Assembly (NCBI GenBank): GCA_037178975.1
Contig: JASJZH010000005.1
Location: 8,518,501-8,582,500 of the forward strand
From: Oscheius tipulae
Taxonomy: Eukaryota; Nematoda; Chromadorea; Rhabditida; Rhabditidae
Direction: 5' to 3'
DNA: 64,000 bases
Shown: positions 55,701 to 64,000 of the stretch, one piece after another
Layout: each line of letters opens with the position of its first letter
Numbering within the stretch: position 1 is the stretch's first letter
Notes under the pieces: model-generated
What the model saw: the letters and a program-made list of their open reading frames with translations, nothing else
What the model was told of the DNA's origin: nothing
Databases searched by the model: none
Made by a program: the position numbers and the translations under genes

Positions 55701-57317
55701 TGATGACTACCGAGAGGGACTATAATAGGCTTCTGGAGGACATTGTTCATGTGAGTCGGTCGAGGTTGCACTTTACAAAATACACACGTTTCGTGGTCAA
55801 GACGGCAATTTTAAGCTTCACCATGCTCTGCAAAGTTGTAGAGCAGATCAAAAGCTGCAACTTTGCAGAACATCAAGAAGATGGAAAATGCTGTTTTGTC
55901 CGTCACAAGTGCATCCGAGCGGGGTATTTTTTGGGTCCAAAATGTGACTTTAAAGCTTTCCTATGTTCTACAAGTTTGCAGAACTTCGGAAAATGCAAAA
56001 ATGCAAGCTTGTTCCGAAAACCATTTCACTTTTTTTTTACAAGAAGATGCTTCAGGGCTTCATGGAACAGACCCGCCGACGGAATGAGCTTTTCGGTCCG
56101 ATGAGAGTCAGGAACATCTTTGGGAATCTGCATCAGATCTACCTGGTCCATTCAAAACTGTTGAGGGAGCTGGAAATGGCTCTGGACCAACAGAACCCGG
56201 AGAACAGTAATCTTGGAGTTGCCTTTTTGAGAAATGTAAGGCTTTATAACTTCCATTATAATACTGTCTCTCTGTCTATCTAATTATCTGGCTCTCTTTT
56301 TTTTGGCTCTTTTACAATAAGGATGATTTCTAGAAGCACTCCTTCTCCATCTACTCCGAATACTGCAACAATCGTCCCGTCTCCTGTGCTGAGTTGGCTC
56401 AACTCTCTCGCCAGCCCCTCTACAGACAGTTCTTTGAGGCCTGTAGACTGCTCCGAGGGATGCCGAATCTGTCCTTGGAAGGATTCCTATTGACCCCAGT
56501 TCAGAGAATCTGTCGCTATCCTCTGCAGCTGGCGGAACTTCTGAAGGTATGCCAATCGAAGTGACCAAAAATATAGAACTTGTAGGCGACCCCCAGCTGG
56601 CATGAGGACTATCCCACACTGGATACGGCCGAGAGACAGATGAGAGAGATAGCCGCGGCCATCAATGATAGGAAAAAGAGGATAGAGACCCTTCAGGATA
56701 TCTGTCGATGGCAGAGATCGGTGCATGGCTGGAGGGTGAGTCAGCGCCTTTTATCTTCTGCGATTTATGGCAGAGAGACAGAGATGACTTTGTACTTTTA
56801 GGGCCCTGACCTCCTAGAACACAACTCAGCCATGCTCAAGTCTGGAGAGGTTTTCGGAAGACACATGGTTAATGGGAGTTCCCAATGGGCGAAAGACGTT
56901 CAGTTGTTCATGTTCGATCAGGCCATCGTCGTTTGCAAGAAGGATCTGCTCAAGAAGAACTTTTACATTTTCAAGGACCGAATGTCTCTCGAAGCGGTGT
57001 CCTTGGTGGATTGCAAAGATGGGAAAGGTTGGTTGATAGAGAGACAATAAGAGAAAGAGACAGAGAAGCATTGAGACAGAGAAAGAGGGATAGAGAGACA
57101 GATCACAGTCCATTCTCCAGATTCAACCTTCGGGGTGTCTGTGAAGAATGCCTTCAAGCTGGTCAGTGCAAATCGGCAATACCTCTTCTCCTGTCCAGAC
57201 AAGAAGACAAAAATGGCCTGGAAGACAGCCTTCGAGACGAGATTGACACGAGTTCCTGTGGCCACGAGCGAGGAGAGACGACTGGCTCTGGCCGCCTTGA
57301 ACTCGAACTCATTGTGA
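52784..57317 (+). CDS. RhoGEF with SH3-DH-PH order (collybistin/Asef family)
   Basis: Activates Rho-family GTPases by GDP-GTP exchange. N-terminal exons read by phase are 52784-52893 ([20 protein letters not shown]), 53115-53212 and 53464-53544. Ser-rich exons follow at 54504-54680 and 54721-54858. The SH3 domain is at about 55396-55620 ([20 protein letters not shown], then [19 protein letters not shown]). The DH domain (about 55670-56740) includes [39 protein letters not shown] and [20 protein letters not shown]. The PH domain is at about 56800-57260 ([38 protein letters not shown]). These match human ARHGEF9, ARHGEF4 and SPATA13 in order and sequence; which one is closest cannot be decided by eye. 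The true 5' end is probably further upstream. AATAAA at 57360-57365 lies against the convergent receptor gene. Confidence 0.88.
53742..53812 (+). repeat. tRNA-derived SINE-like element in RhoGEF intron
   Basis: CTATGGCGCAGTGCCAAGTG then GCGGGGTTCGGATCCCGGAC. A decayed relative (CCATGGCACAATGCCAAGTG) is at about 53012-53065. Confidence 0.65.
55017..55327 (-). CDS. Probable small antisense gene inside a RhoGEF intron (mitochondrial-type presequence)
   Basis: The ATG at 55327 starts a basic, hydroxylated, amphipathic stretch typical of a mitochondrial presequence ([20 protein letters not shown]). A 41-base intron (GTAGGT...CTTCAG) joins it in phase 0 to [20 protein letters not shown], and then [20 protein letters not shown]. 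Read straight on, the frame stops at 55017-55019, giving about 90 residues; a GTAGGC donor after GIAN also allows further splicing. It lies wholly within the RhoGEF intron 54859-55395 on the other strand. I recognise no family. The coherent sequence and small clean intron favour a real gene. Confidence 0.45.
55826..56000. repeat. Fold-back repeat copies in RhoGEF intron
   Basis: TGCTCTGCAAAGTTGTAGAG mirrored by CTGCAACTTTGCAGAACATC (55826-55874), followed by a half copy near 55960-55990. Confidence 0.65.
57035..57110 (+). repeat. AGAGACAG tract forming a RhoGEF intron
   Basis: Between the codons for KDGK and DSTFGVSV, the intron of about 95 bases is mostly GAGAGACAGAGA-type octamers on the coding strand. 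Confidence 0.7.
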
Positions 57318-57359
57318 CAAGAAGAATCAGAGATTTATGCGCAGATCACATATCGACAA

Positions 57360-57365
57360 AATAAA
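57360..57365 (+). terminator. Poly(A) signal AATAAA of the RhoGEF
   Basis: It lies 43 bases after the RhoGEF stop and 2 bases before the last codon of the convergent receptor gene. Cleavage 10-25 bases on would fall inside that gene's coding exon. Confidence 0.6.
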
Positions 57366-57366
57366 G

Positions 57367-59510
57367 TCAGAGGATTTTGTAGTCTTTGAAGATGTACCAG
57401 GTGATGAAGATGTTGATTATCGTGAAGAAGGCCATGCTGAGGAGATCTGCCCATGAGAAGACTCGTTGCCAGATTATTCGAATTTTTTCCTCCGTCTCCT
57501 GATCTTCAATGTAGCCGCGCACGAGCTGGATACAGTTCCGGAGCTCTTCAACTGTCTCGCAGGTCTTCGACTGGATGTGTTCTTCGATCTGAAACAGTGT
57601 TTGAAGTGTTCAAAAAGTTTCAAAAGACTACAAGGTAGCAAAGAAAAAATGATTTTCGAGCTCGAGATCCAAACGCCTGATCCCGCGGCCGCGCGGGTAA
57701 AGCAATGCATTAGTTGCCACTGTATCATTGCGGCTAGGCGGCGCTCATAATTCTAATGCGTAGAGCATTCCCGGCAATGCCACTGATAAATTCTATATTT
57801 ACCTCAAAAGGGGGCTCCAGCTCCTCGTCGAAGAACCTCAGTAGAAACCGAGGAGGCTGCCACAGCATGTAGTTGCTCCGCTCGTGTAAGAAGATGATTA
57901 GAACGGAGACCAGAGTTGCCCAAATCGCCACAACGAACTCGATGAGAACATACTTCCCCAATACTGGAACACCCTCCGACGACTTGGGCATCTCGCTGGT
58001 CACCATGTCCAAGATCACGGCCATTGTGAGCATGGTTGTCTGTCCAATGGAGACCTTTTCTTCTCGATCGCCGGCTACACCATGGGGCGTGAAGATACCG
58101 ATGTTTGAGACGGTGACGATGAAGAAAGAGGGGGCTATGATGACCACGAAGTAGTAGAGAGGTTTTCGCCGAAGACGCAAACGGAAGAAGATCTCCTCGT
58201 ATTCATAGTATTCGCCCTCAGTGTTCTCGTACTTCGAGACGACCTTCTCCGCTTCGAATCCAATAATGTCCCATTCAGAGTTCTGGGCATTTTTCGGGAC
58301 GAAGGTCTCCTTCGAAGTAAAGTTGATCTGATGGGTCTGGTAGCTCCAGGATCCGAACTGAAGGGAGCAGATCTGTTCGTCAAAGGGAAAGTCGAGAATT
58401 GACATGGGGCAGGTCACGTCCACAAGCTGAAAGATATGCTTTAGGGGGAGACAGAGACAGTACCTTATTGAAGTCGACTTCAATGTATCCATCATACCGA
58501 ATGCGTGCATTGTGGTGGGTCAATGGCTCCGACATCTCGACCCTAAATTCTGACGTTCTTTATCTCTACCCTCTATCTGAACCTACGTGTTAAAAATGTA
58601 GCCATCCGGTAGCCAGATTTCCGAGATCGGCACGTTGATTTTCTCTATGCCTCCCCATTCTTTGGGTTCCTGGAAACTACTATCTCTTTAAGAATTCTAC
58701 ACGTACCCAATTCAGGTAGGAATCCATCCAACTTTGAGGGAACCAAAGCAGCACTTTGATCTGTTCCTTCAGTTCATCCACATCGATCAGTGAGTAGATC
58801 TGAGGCTGGATAGTCACATTGATCACTTCGAAATAGTCTTTGACCGGTCGGATGTCTTTGCTGTAGTCTTTGAAGATGGATTCGACCAGATCTCTCTCAC
58901 TGGCTCGTGATTCATTGGAGGAACAAAATAAAACTGAAATTGAAGCCTTTGCTGGATAAAAAAAACAGTGTCGGTGCGGACTTGAACCCGGGTCGTTTGA
59001 AGCAAACGCGCTACCGCGAGCCAGGAAAACAAAGCGCGAGCCGAAAATAACTGGAGTCATATTCTCACCCACTCCAATTTTTTATGCTTTCCCAGACCCT
59101 CCACCGAGCGGCTTGTCTACTCAATCACGGCTCTTAGAAATGCCGTCTCGGAACTGTTTGGACAAGACGAACGAGAGTCTGTCAAAAAGCTTTCATTTGA
59201 ACAATGACAGCAGTGATTATATGTTTTTTGGCTCGGACCCCTAATCTGTCTGGAACTGGTGGGTTCAAAAGAAGAGACCCGGAAGACACAATAGCCACGT
59301 AGTATATCTCCTGTTTGGAGAGGATACTCGTCCGTAGAATCCACTCAAATTTGTTGGCGGAAGCAGTGTATCTTGGAGGAAAAAGAGACAAGATCAAATT
59401 GCAACTACAAATTGCAGCGAGCTGCAGAAAGTGACAGTTTGACCAGAGACTACCGTAACCCCTGACTTACCTGAAAGTACAAAAATGGCAAGAGTGAAGA
59501 GCGTCGGCAT
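57367..59510 (-). CDS. Cys-loop ligand-gated ion channel subunit (nicotinic-like, orphan)
   Basis: Pentameric neurotransmitter-gated channel subunit at the plasma membrane. Exon 1 (ATG at 59510, MPTLFTLAIFVLS) and exon 2 (from about 58934) join to give one signal peptide running into VLFCSSNESRASERDLVES. The extracellular domain includes KVLLWFPQSWMDSYLNW, EIWLPDGYIFNT and the Cys loop CPMSILDFPFDEQIC (13 residues between the cysteines). TM1 is PLYYFVVIIAPSFFIVTVSN. TM2 is preceded by EEK, as in cation-selective channels (EEKVSIGQTTMLTMAVILDM). TM3 follows as YVLIEFVVAIWATLVSVLII. TM4 is in a separate last exon (57367-57588), LLSMAFFTIINIFITWYIFK. Loop C (VSKYENTEGEYYEYEE) lacks the vicinal Cys pair, so this is not an alpha-type subunit. 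The ligand is unknown. Confidence 0.9.
58972..59025 (-). repeat. tRNA-like element in channel intron 1
   Basis: Minus strand: CTCGCGGTAGCGCGTTTGCT then ACCCGGGTTCAAGTCCGCAC. The A and B boxes are good, but too little sequence flanks them for a full acceptor stem. Confidence 0.55.
59096..59207 (+). pseudogene. Isolated coding-like exon, antisense within channel intron 1
   Basis: After the acceptor TTTCCCAG, a frame of 37 codons reads STERLVYSITALRNAVSELF and on to KKLSFEQ, then TGA. The composition is protein-like, but no upstream exon is seen on this strand. It may be a captured gene fragment or the last exon of an unseen gene. Confidence 0.3.
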
Positions 59511-59812
59511 GGCGGGCTGGGTCGACGATCCAGCTATCTCTCTGTCTTAGTTTCGAAGAGTTCCGAAGGGAATAAAGCTTTATAGCCGAGAGAAACTGAA
59601 CAGAGAACCGTTTAGAAGGGTGGAGAGAGATGGAGTGAAGGGGAGAGTACAGAGCTATACAGACACAAGGATACAGAGTCCAAGAAAGAGTACGTAGCCG
59701 GCAGATATCCGGGGCACGGAGAACACATTGATTGATACACGCAGTGGCAAGCAAACACGCTGTGAGAACACGAGTGAGCTACAAGAGAAGAGAGAGGAAG
59801 CGGGAAGCGGAG
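59511..59812. other. Gap between channel subunit start and deacetylase gene stop
   Basis: Both flanking genes are on the minus strand, so this is the channel's promoter and the deacetylase's 3' UTR. AT-rich TTTATAGCC (minus GGCTATAAAG) at about 59579-59586 is a possible TATA box, about 70 bases from the channel ATG. Confidence 0.45.
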
Positions 59813-62800
59813 CTATCTCTGGCTGAGACTGTCCTCCAGCCAGGACTTGTAATTTTCCGGGCAGTTCCCGCAGACGCGGAAGGACTGTCGTCGCGGGGGA
59901 TCAGTTCGGGACTGGTAGCTACAGAATGAGGGATGATCACAAGGCTGCACATGGTCATTGAGACGGTACTTGCATTGCCACGGAGTGAATGTACTGATCA
60001 TGTCAACAGTCGTGGGACTCTTCATCCATTCAATGGCTTGAGTGGCTGTGGTCGCATAGACATCCGTCTTGTTCAGAACCTAAAAGCGAATTGTTAGCCC
60101 GTGAACATTGGTTTTTGCCTCACAAAGAGTCAGAGAGACAGAGAGATACAGATATAGAAAGAGAGACAGACCTCTTCCAAAAAGTCTTCCACCGCGTGCA
60201 CAACACCATTGTCTGGCAGGTAGGTCAGGAAATCCGAGTTGAAGTTCAAGACGAACGGAGCCCGGTTGCCGTTGTAGTTGCGATAAAAGTTCCGCTGGAG
60301 GAGACGAAGAGTCGACTCCCGGGTGTCATAGGGCTTGATGGCTGTACTGGGTAGCGAGTGCCAAATACCGTCATTGCTCGAGATTAATTGCATAGGGAGG
60401 GACCAGACTCCTTTGTGAATCTTGGTCGGACACTTTTGCTCTCCGCAGTCCCAAGCCAACTGGTAGTCTGAAACAGACTATATTACTCGATTAACTAACA
60501 CTTTTACATCTACAAAACTGAAATTCAGAACTGGTCTGTCTAAAAATGAATCTGGAGCTCCAGGCCCAAAGAAATATTTGCTGTACGGATTCGAAGCTCA
60601 AGAGGGACTTTATGCGGCGCGACTTGGCACTGCGCTACCGATGCAAGCCTTGCGTGAAATTCCGAAGCCTTTTGTACTTTGCGATCGTTGGCTAGTAAAT
60701 ACGGCCACTACTTGATCTGTTTCCAACATTTTTGGAGTAAAACACTGTGATTTCATACAGTCGTGATCCTGCTACGATGACCAGAAAAGCTTACCGAGTG
60801 TCTGTGGCCAAACTGGTCCCTCTTGAGCAGTCATACTGCTGTCATAGATGAGCCCATTTTCCCTCATCATCTCGAACTGTACGTCCCCTCCCAAGAGCAG
60901 ATGTGGTGCTCGAACACCCTTCACATGCCCGGGTTCAACGTAAGAGAACGCCTTGAGCGATTCCTTCAGACCGATCATCTCGTGTCTCCACCTCTCCTTC
61001 GTCGCATTGTTCAACTTCTCGTGTCTGAACGATGCAGACTATCGGATGACGATCAGACTTACGTGATCGAGTTCAATCCAATCTCCATTCCTCTAGCGTA
61101 GAGCCACTGCGTCTGATCGTAGTTGTTGAACTGATGAGAAACGAAGAAGGTTCCCTTGATCGCGCAGCCATTTGGGTTTCGGTGCTAAACCTTTGGTCTC
61201 CATAATCTAAAACTTTACCAACCTTCCCACCGAACATGGACCTGTAAATGTTGATGGTTCTGTCCGTGACCGGGTCATCGAATGTCAGAATGATCATTTG
61301 CGGGACTTGTTTCGGCAACAGGCCACCCGGAGGAATGGTGCCGGTCGCCGAACAGAAACAATCGGGTAGACGACAGCTTCCGTCCGAGGGACAGGGTCGG
61401 AGACGATCCTCTGGGGGTCGCAGTCTCAGATCTGAACATCGTGTTTGTCCAAAAGGTCTTGCTTTAAGACCTCGTTTGGTTATTAGTCTGCATGCAGAGT
61501 TATCGGGCATCGCCCCATTGGAACAGACACAGATTCCGAGAAGACAAGAGGCTCCCTCGACACAGGTATCTCCTGGCAGACATGCTGATCCGGGAGGCAC
61601 TGAATAGAAAGTTAGCGATAGTCAGACGTGTGCTCTGGACCGGAAGACTGGTCTGGTCGCGGAGAAACAGGGAACCAGAGAGACAGAGAGACAGGGAGAC
61701 AAGGAAACAGAGATATAAAGAGACATGTAGGCAGAGAGACAGACAGATAGAGAGACAGACCGAGACCAAACCGAACCATGAGAGTACATGTCTGAAGGCT
61801 GTTAGTTAGAGGTTAGTACCAGTTAGGGCAGTCTGGGAGCTACGACAGATGCCCGACTGCTCAACATAGCCAGTCGGACAGCGGCAGCGGTTACTGACAC
61901 AAGTGGACGGGGGCTGACAACGTGCAGTAGAGCCATCACAGTAGGATCCGGGAGGTACTGAAAACAGTTTTTGTGACAGTTCAGGTGGCTTGTCTTACCC
62001 AGATTGTTACGGTAAACACAGACTCCAGAAGCTGTCTCACTCATAGTGAAGGGACAGTCACAATACCCGGACGAAGAGCAGACTCTCGGTTCGTCACACT
62101 CTCGGAAACTGGTACATCTTTTCTTTCCTGAAGGGTTGGTCACATTCGGGAAGAGTTCAAAAGTGCCTGTGAGTGCTTGTGGAGTGGGCAGCTGACCTGA
62201 TCCACCATTTGTGCCGAGCCCAGGTCCCTGGCCACCAGAACATTTCCCGTCTCCGAGATTCTTGGAGCCGTCTCGGCAGAGACAGTAGCCATCCACACAC
62301 CAGGATCCTCCTTCACATGATGGACCACCAAGACGGCATCTAGAGCCAGGGAGAGCTGAAACTGTCTCTCTGTCTCTCTGTCTCTTTGGTTTACCTGAAG
62401 CTGTATCAGTCACAAGAATAGAGACACACGATCCAGTCGAGTTGGTTGCCATGTTGGCTGGACAGACACAGTAGCCGTTCTGAACTCGTTGGCATAGGGA
62501 GTACCTTACGGAGCATACCTGACAGGTTCCTCCATTCACACAAACTCCACTAACTGGACAAGTCGATCCCGGATAGGCGACCTCTAGGGCCGGTCGTTTG
62601 GTACAGGTCTGTCCTTTGACTTCCTCATCCTGCATACAGGAACAGATTCCCGTCTGCGAACAGTACGAGTTTCCTTGACAGTCACTGTCTTTGACACATG
62701 TCCCTCCCGGATACGATCTCTGAGATAGTGGAAGTCCAGTCCTAACACACGAATTCCGGTCATAGCTTGGCGTGTAACCGGCATCACATCTGCACGAGCC

Positions 62801-64000
62801 AAGGATGCACGAAGAGCCTCCGGTACAGGTAATGCTGAAGTCGCATTGGTCTCCTGGTCGTGCTGTTCGGCCCGAGGGTCCAGGGGACAGAGTTGTCGTG
62901 GTGGTCTGAAAAAAGACTGACAAGTCAGATTGAGGTAGCAACGCTGCGCGATCTTCTAGCAAATTTACTTAACCTAGCGAAAACGGCTTGCTTGCTTGGC
63001 GCAATGGATAAGCGCACCGACTGTGATGCAACAGGTCTCGGGTTCCGTTCGTGATGATGAAAACTTTCGGTCAAAATTCGAAATTGAAATTGTATACGGA
63101 TTTCACTAATAAAAGAGCGCAAGTTCAAAACGTTTTTGCGCGCCGTTCAAACGATTCTCATACCGGTAGAGGGTCGACGGCCTGAGGAACACATCTCGAA
63201 TTATACGCATAGGTTCCATAAGGACAGGTACATATTCCTCCGACACATCTGGATCCACCACCGCAGTTCTGAAGACACGGCTGGAACTCGCATAGCGGGT
63301 CGCAATTTGATCCAGGCGCTACTGAAGAAGGTTCAAGTCTGACAAAAATGACAATTACGTACTCTCAAAAGGATTCGGTGTCGTCTGAAAGGAGAAGGTG
63401 AACTGATAGTTGGATATGCAGTTGTTTCCGCTCGGATAGTAGCCAGGCTGACAGACACAAGTTCCTTGGGAACAGGATGCTCCACCTCGACAGATGACAG
63501 CTGGATTGCAGCTCTGTCCCGGATACGCGTCTCCAGAATATTCGATACATTCTCTCCCGGCCAGTATCAAATTTGTTGGACAGATGCACAGGTTGTTCAC
63601 ACAGAGAGCCCGATTCCGGCAGAGTAGAGCCCCTGGGCGATTGTCGCATGGCTGTCCCGGAAGACCATAATCTATAAATCAATGTCAATTAATCGGATGA
63701 TAGCCGCTGCGCACCAACTCTCGATCATTGGCTTTGATACGCAATCTCCATGTCGGCTCAAAAGTTGGCGCGCTTGATCCCGCTTGGGAGCCCCACAAAT
63801 GTTGTACTCGTTAAAAAGTGGTTGTCGCCTTGCCTCGATAGCGTAGTCGGTTAGAACTCCGAGTTAGAGTTAAATTTCCCACATCTCCCAAGTTTTGAGC
63901 CGAATTCAAACGTGTTTCGACTTTTAGATTGTATGTTCCCTAGCCCTGATAAACCCCCTACATGGATTGATGGGAAGAGACGGATTGTAGTTCAGTTGAC
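59813..64000 (-). CDS. EB-module protein with C-terminal chitin-deacetylase-like domain, 5' end outside window
   Basis: Secreted multi-domain protein. The 5' end lies beyond 64000; the first visible exon ends at about 63672. Cys-rich EB-type modules run from there to about 61340, with the recurrent pattern PGxxC...GG.SC..G.C.C..G (for example YPGQSCNPAVICRGGASC, GSSCILGSCRCDAGYTP, PGSACLPGDTCVEGASCLLG). Then comes a polysaccharide-deacetylase (CE4) domain: MIILTFDDPVTDRT, NPNGCAIKGTFFVSHQFNN, MEIGLNSITHEKLNNAT, GVRAPHLLLGGDVQFEM, LDYQLAWDC and RAPFVLNFNSDFLTYL, ending ENYKSWLEDSLSQR at 59813. This layout resembles C. elegans F48E3.8 and LGX-1 type proteins. The first metal His (usual HSxxH) is Asn here (NSITH) and the later active-site His is also Asn (FNSDF), so deacetylase activity is doubtful. 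Chitin or cuticle binding is inferred. Confidence 0.88.
60584..60645 (-). repeat. tRNA-derived SINE-like element in deacetylase-gene intron
   Basis: Minus strand: ATCGGTAGCGCAGTGCCAAG, same subfamily as 31768 and 53742; the B box is decayed to GAGCTTCGAATCC. Confidence 0.6.
61670..61765. repeat. Long AGAGACAG tract in deacetylase-gene intron
   Basis: About 95 bases of imperfect GAGACAGAGAGACAGG-type octamers on the plus strand, hence CTCTGTCT on the coding strand. Confidence 0.7.
62988..63050 (+). repeat. tRNA-derived SINE-like element
   Basis: CTTGGCGCAATGGATAAGCG then TCTCGGGTTCCGTTCGTG. The A-box half resembles an Arg-type tRNA; the B box has one change (GGTTCCGTTC). Confidence 0.6.
63707..63870. 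repeat. GCGCACCAAC-family piece and SINE-like element near window end
   Basis: TGCGCACCAACTCTCGATC at about 63712, with TTTGATACGCAATC downstream, matches the arms of the 19312 hairpin. The A-box GATAGCGTAGTCGGTTAGAA is at about 63838. Confidence 0.5.

Noticed and set aside
1-64000. Bacterial-type systems such as CRISPR arrays, operators, toxin-antitoxin pairs or phage genes
   Set aside because: All recognisable genes are animal genes with introns. The repeats lack regular spacer structure, so no prokaryotic system is present.

Overview
This 64-kb window is nuclear DNA of an animal, most probably a nematode and probably not a close relative of Caenorhabditis. Genes are split by mostly short GT-AG introns, and AG acceptors often sit only a few bases upstream of start codons, as expected for trans-spliced nematode genes. 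Three predicted products have nematode-style architectures: an astacin with EGF, CUB and TSP1 modules, an EB-module protein ending in a polysaccharide-deacetylase domain, and a secreted PAN-domain protein. Two features argue against Caenorhabditis: an intact-looking TSC1 (hamartin) gene, a gene reported absent from C. elegans, and a base composition near 50% GC. Nematomorpha or another ecdysozoan cannot be excluded.

Layout. From 1 to 13.1 kb, four minus-strand genes: an astacin metalloprotease (3' end outside the window), a receptor guanylyl cyclase, and two tandem cathepsin B-like proteases with TATA boxes and GATA-type sites. From 13.3 to 16.1 kb, an inverted duplication carries the promoter and 5' half of a small uncharacterised gene. 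From 16.2 to 24.2 kb, BTBD8 and a secreted PAN/TSP1 protein on the plus strand. From 24.7 to 30.0 kb, the chromatin remodelling subunit RSF1 on the minus strand, divergent from TSC1. From 31.1 to 48.0 kb, a same-strand series TSC1, Twinkle (mitochondrial DNA helicase), PPIL3 and MALSU1; the last two lie 126 bp apart and could be an operon. A small transmembrane-protein gene lies inside a Twinkle intron. From 48 to 57.3 kb, a repeat-rich 5' region and an SH3-DH-PH RhoGEF of the collybistin/Asef type, with a probable small antisense gene in one intron. From 57.4 to 59.5 kb, a Cys-loop receptor subunit, convergent with the RhoGEF. From 59.8 kb to the end, the EB-module deacetylase gene, whose 5' end is outside.

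The window is also full of dispersed repeats, mostly intronic: tRNA-derived SINE-like elements (over 20), fold-back elements built on a TTCTGCAAAGTTGTAGA core (over 10), degenerate AGAGACAG tracts that fill whole introns, a second hairpin family (GCGCACCAAC), and a 673-bp element with 15-bp terminal inverted repeats and TTAA target sites. Gene pieces also occur as inverted copies near their source: a Twinkle exon in a later Twinkle intron, and the small-gene 5' half at 13.3 kb. Both could make hairpin RNA.

The genes do not form one pathway. TSC1 belongs to TORC1 control; Twinkle and MALSU1 to mitochondrial genome maintenance and ribosome assembly; RSF1 to chromatin; the proteases, the PAN protein and the deacetylase to extracellular matrix, cuticle or gut. 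Exon boundaries were read by eye, so gene spans are firmer than individual splice sites.
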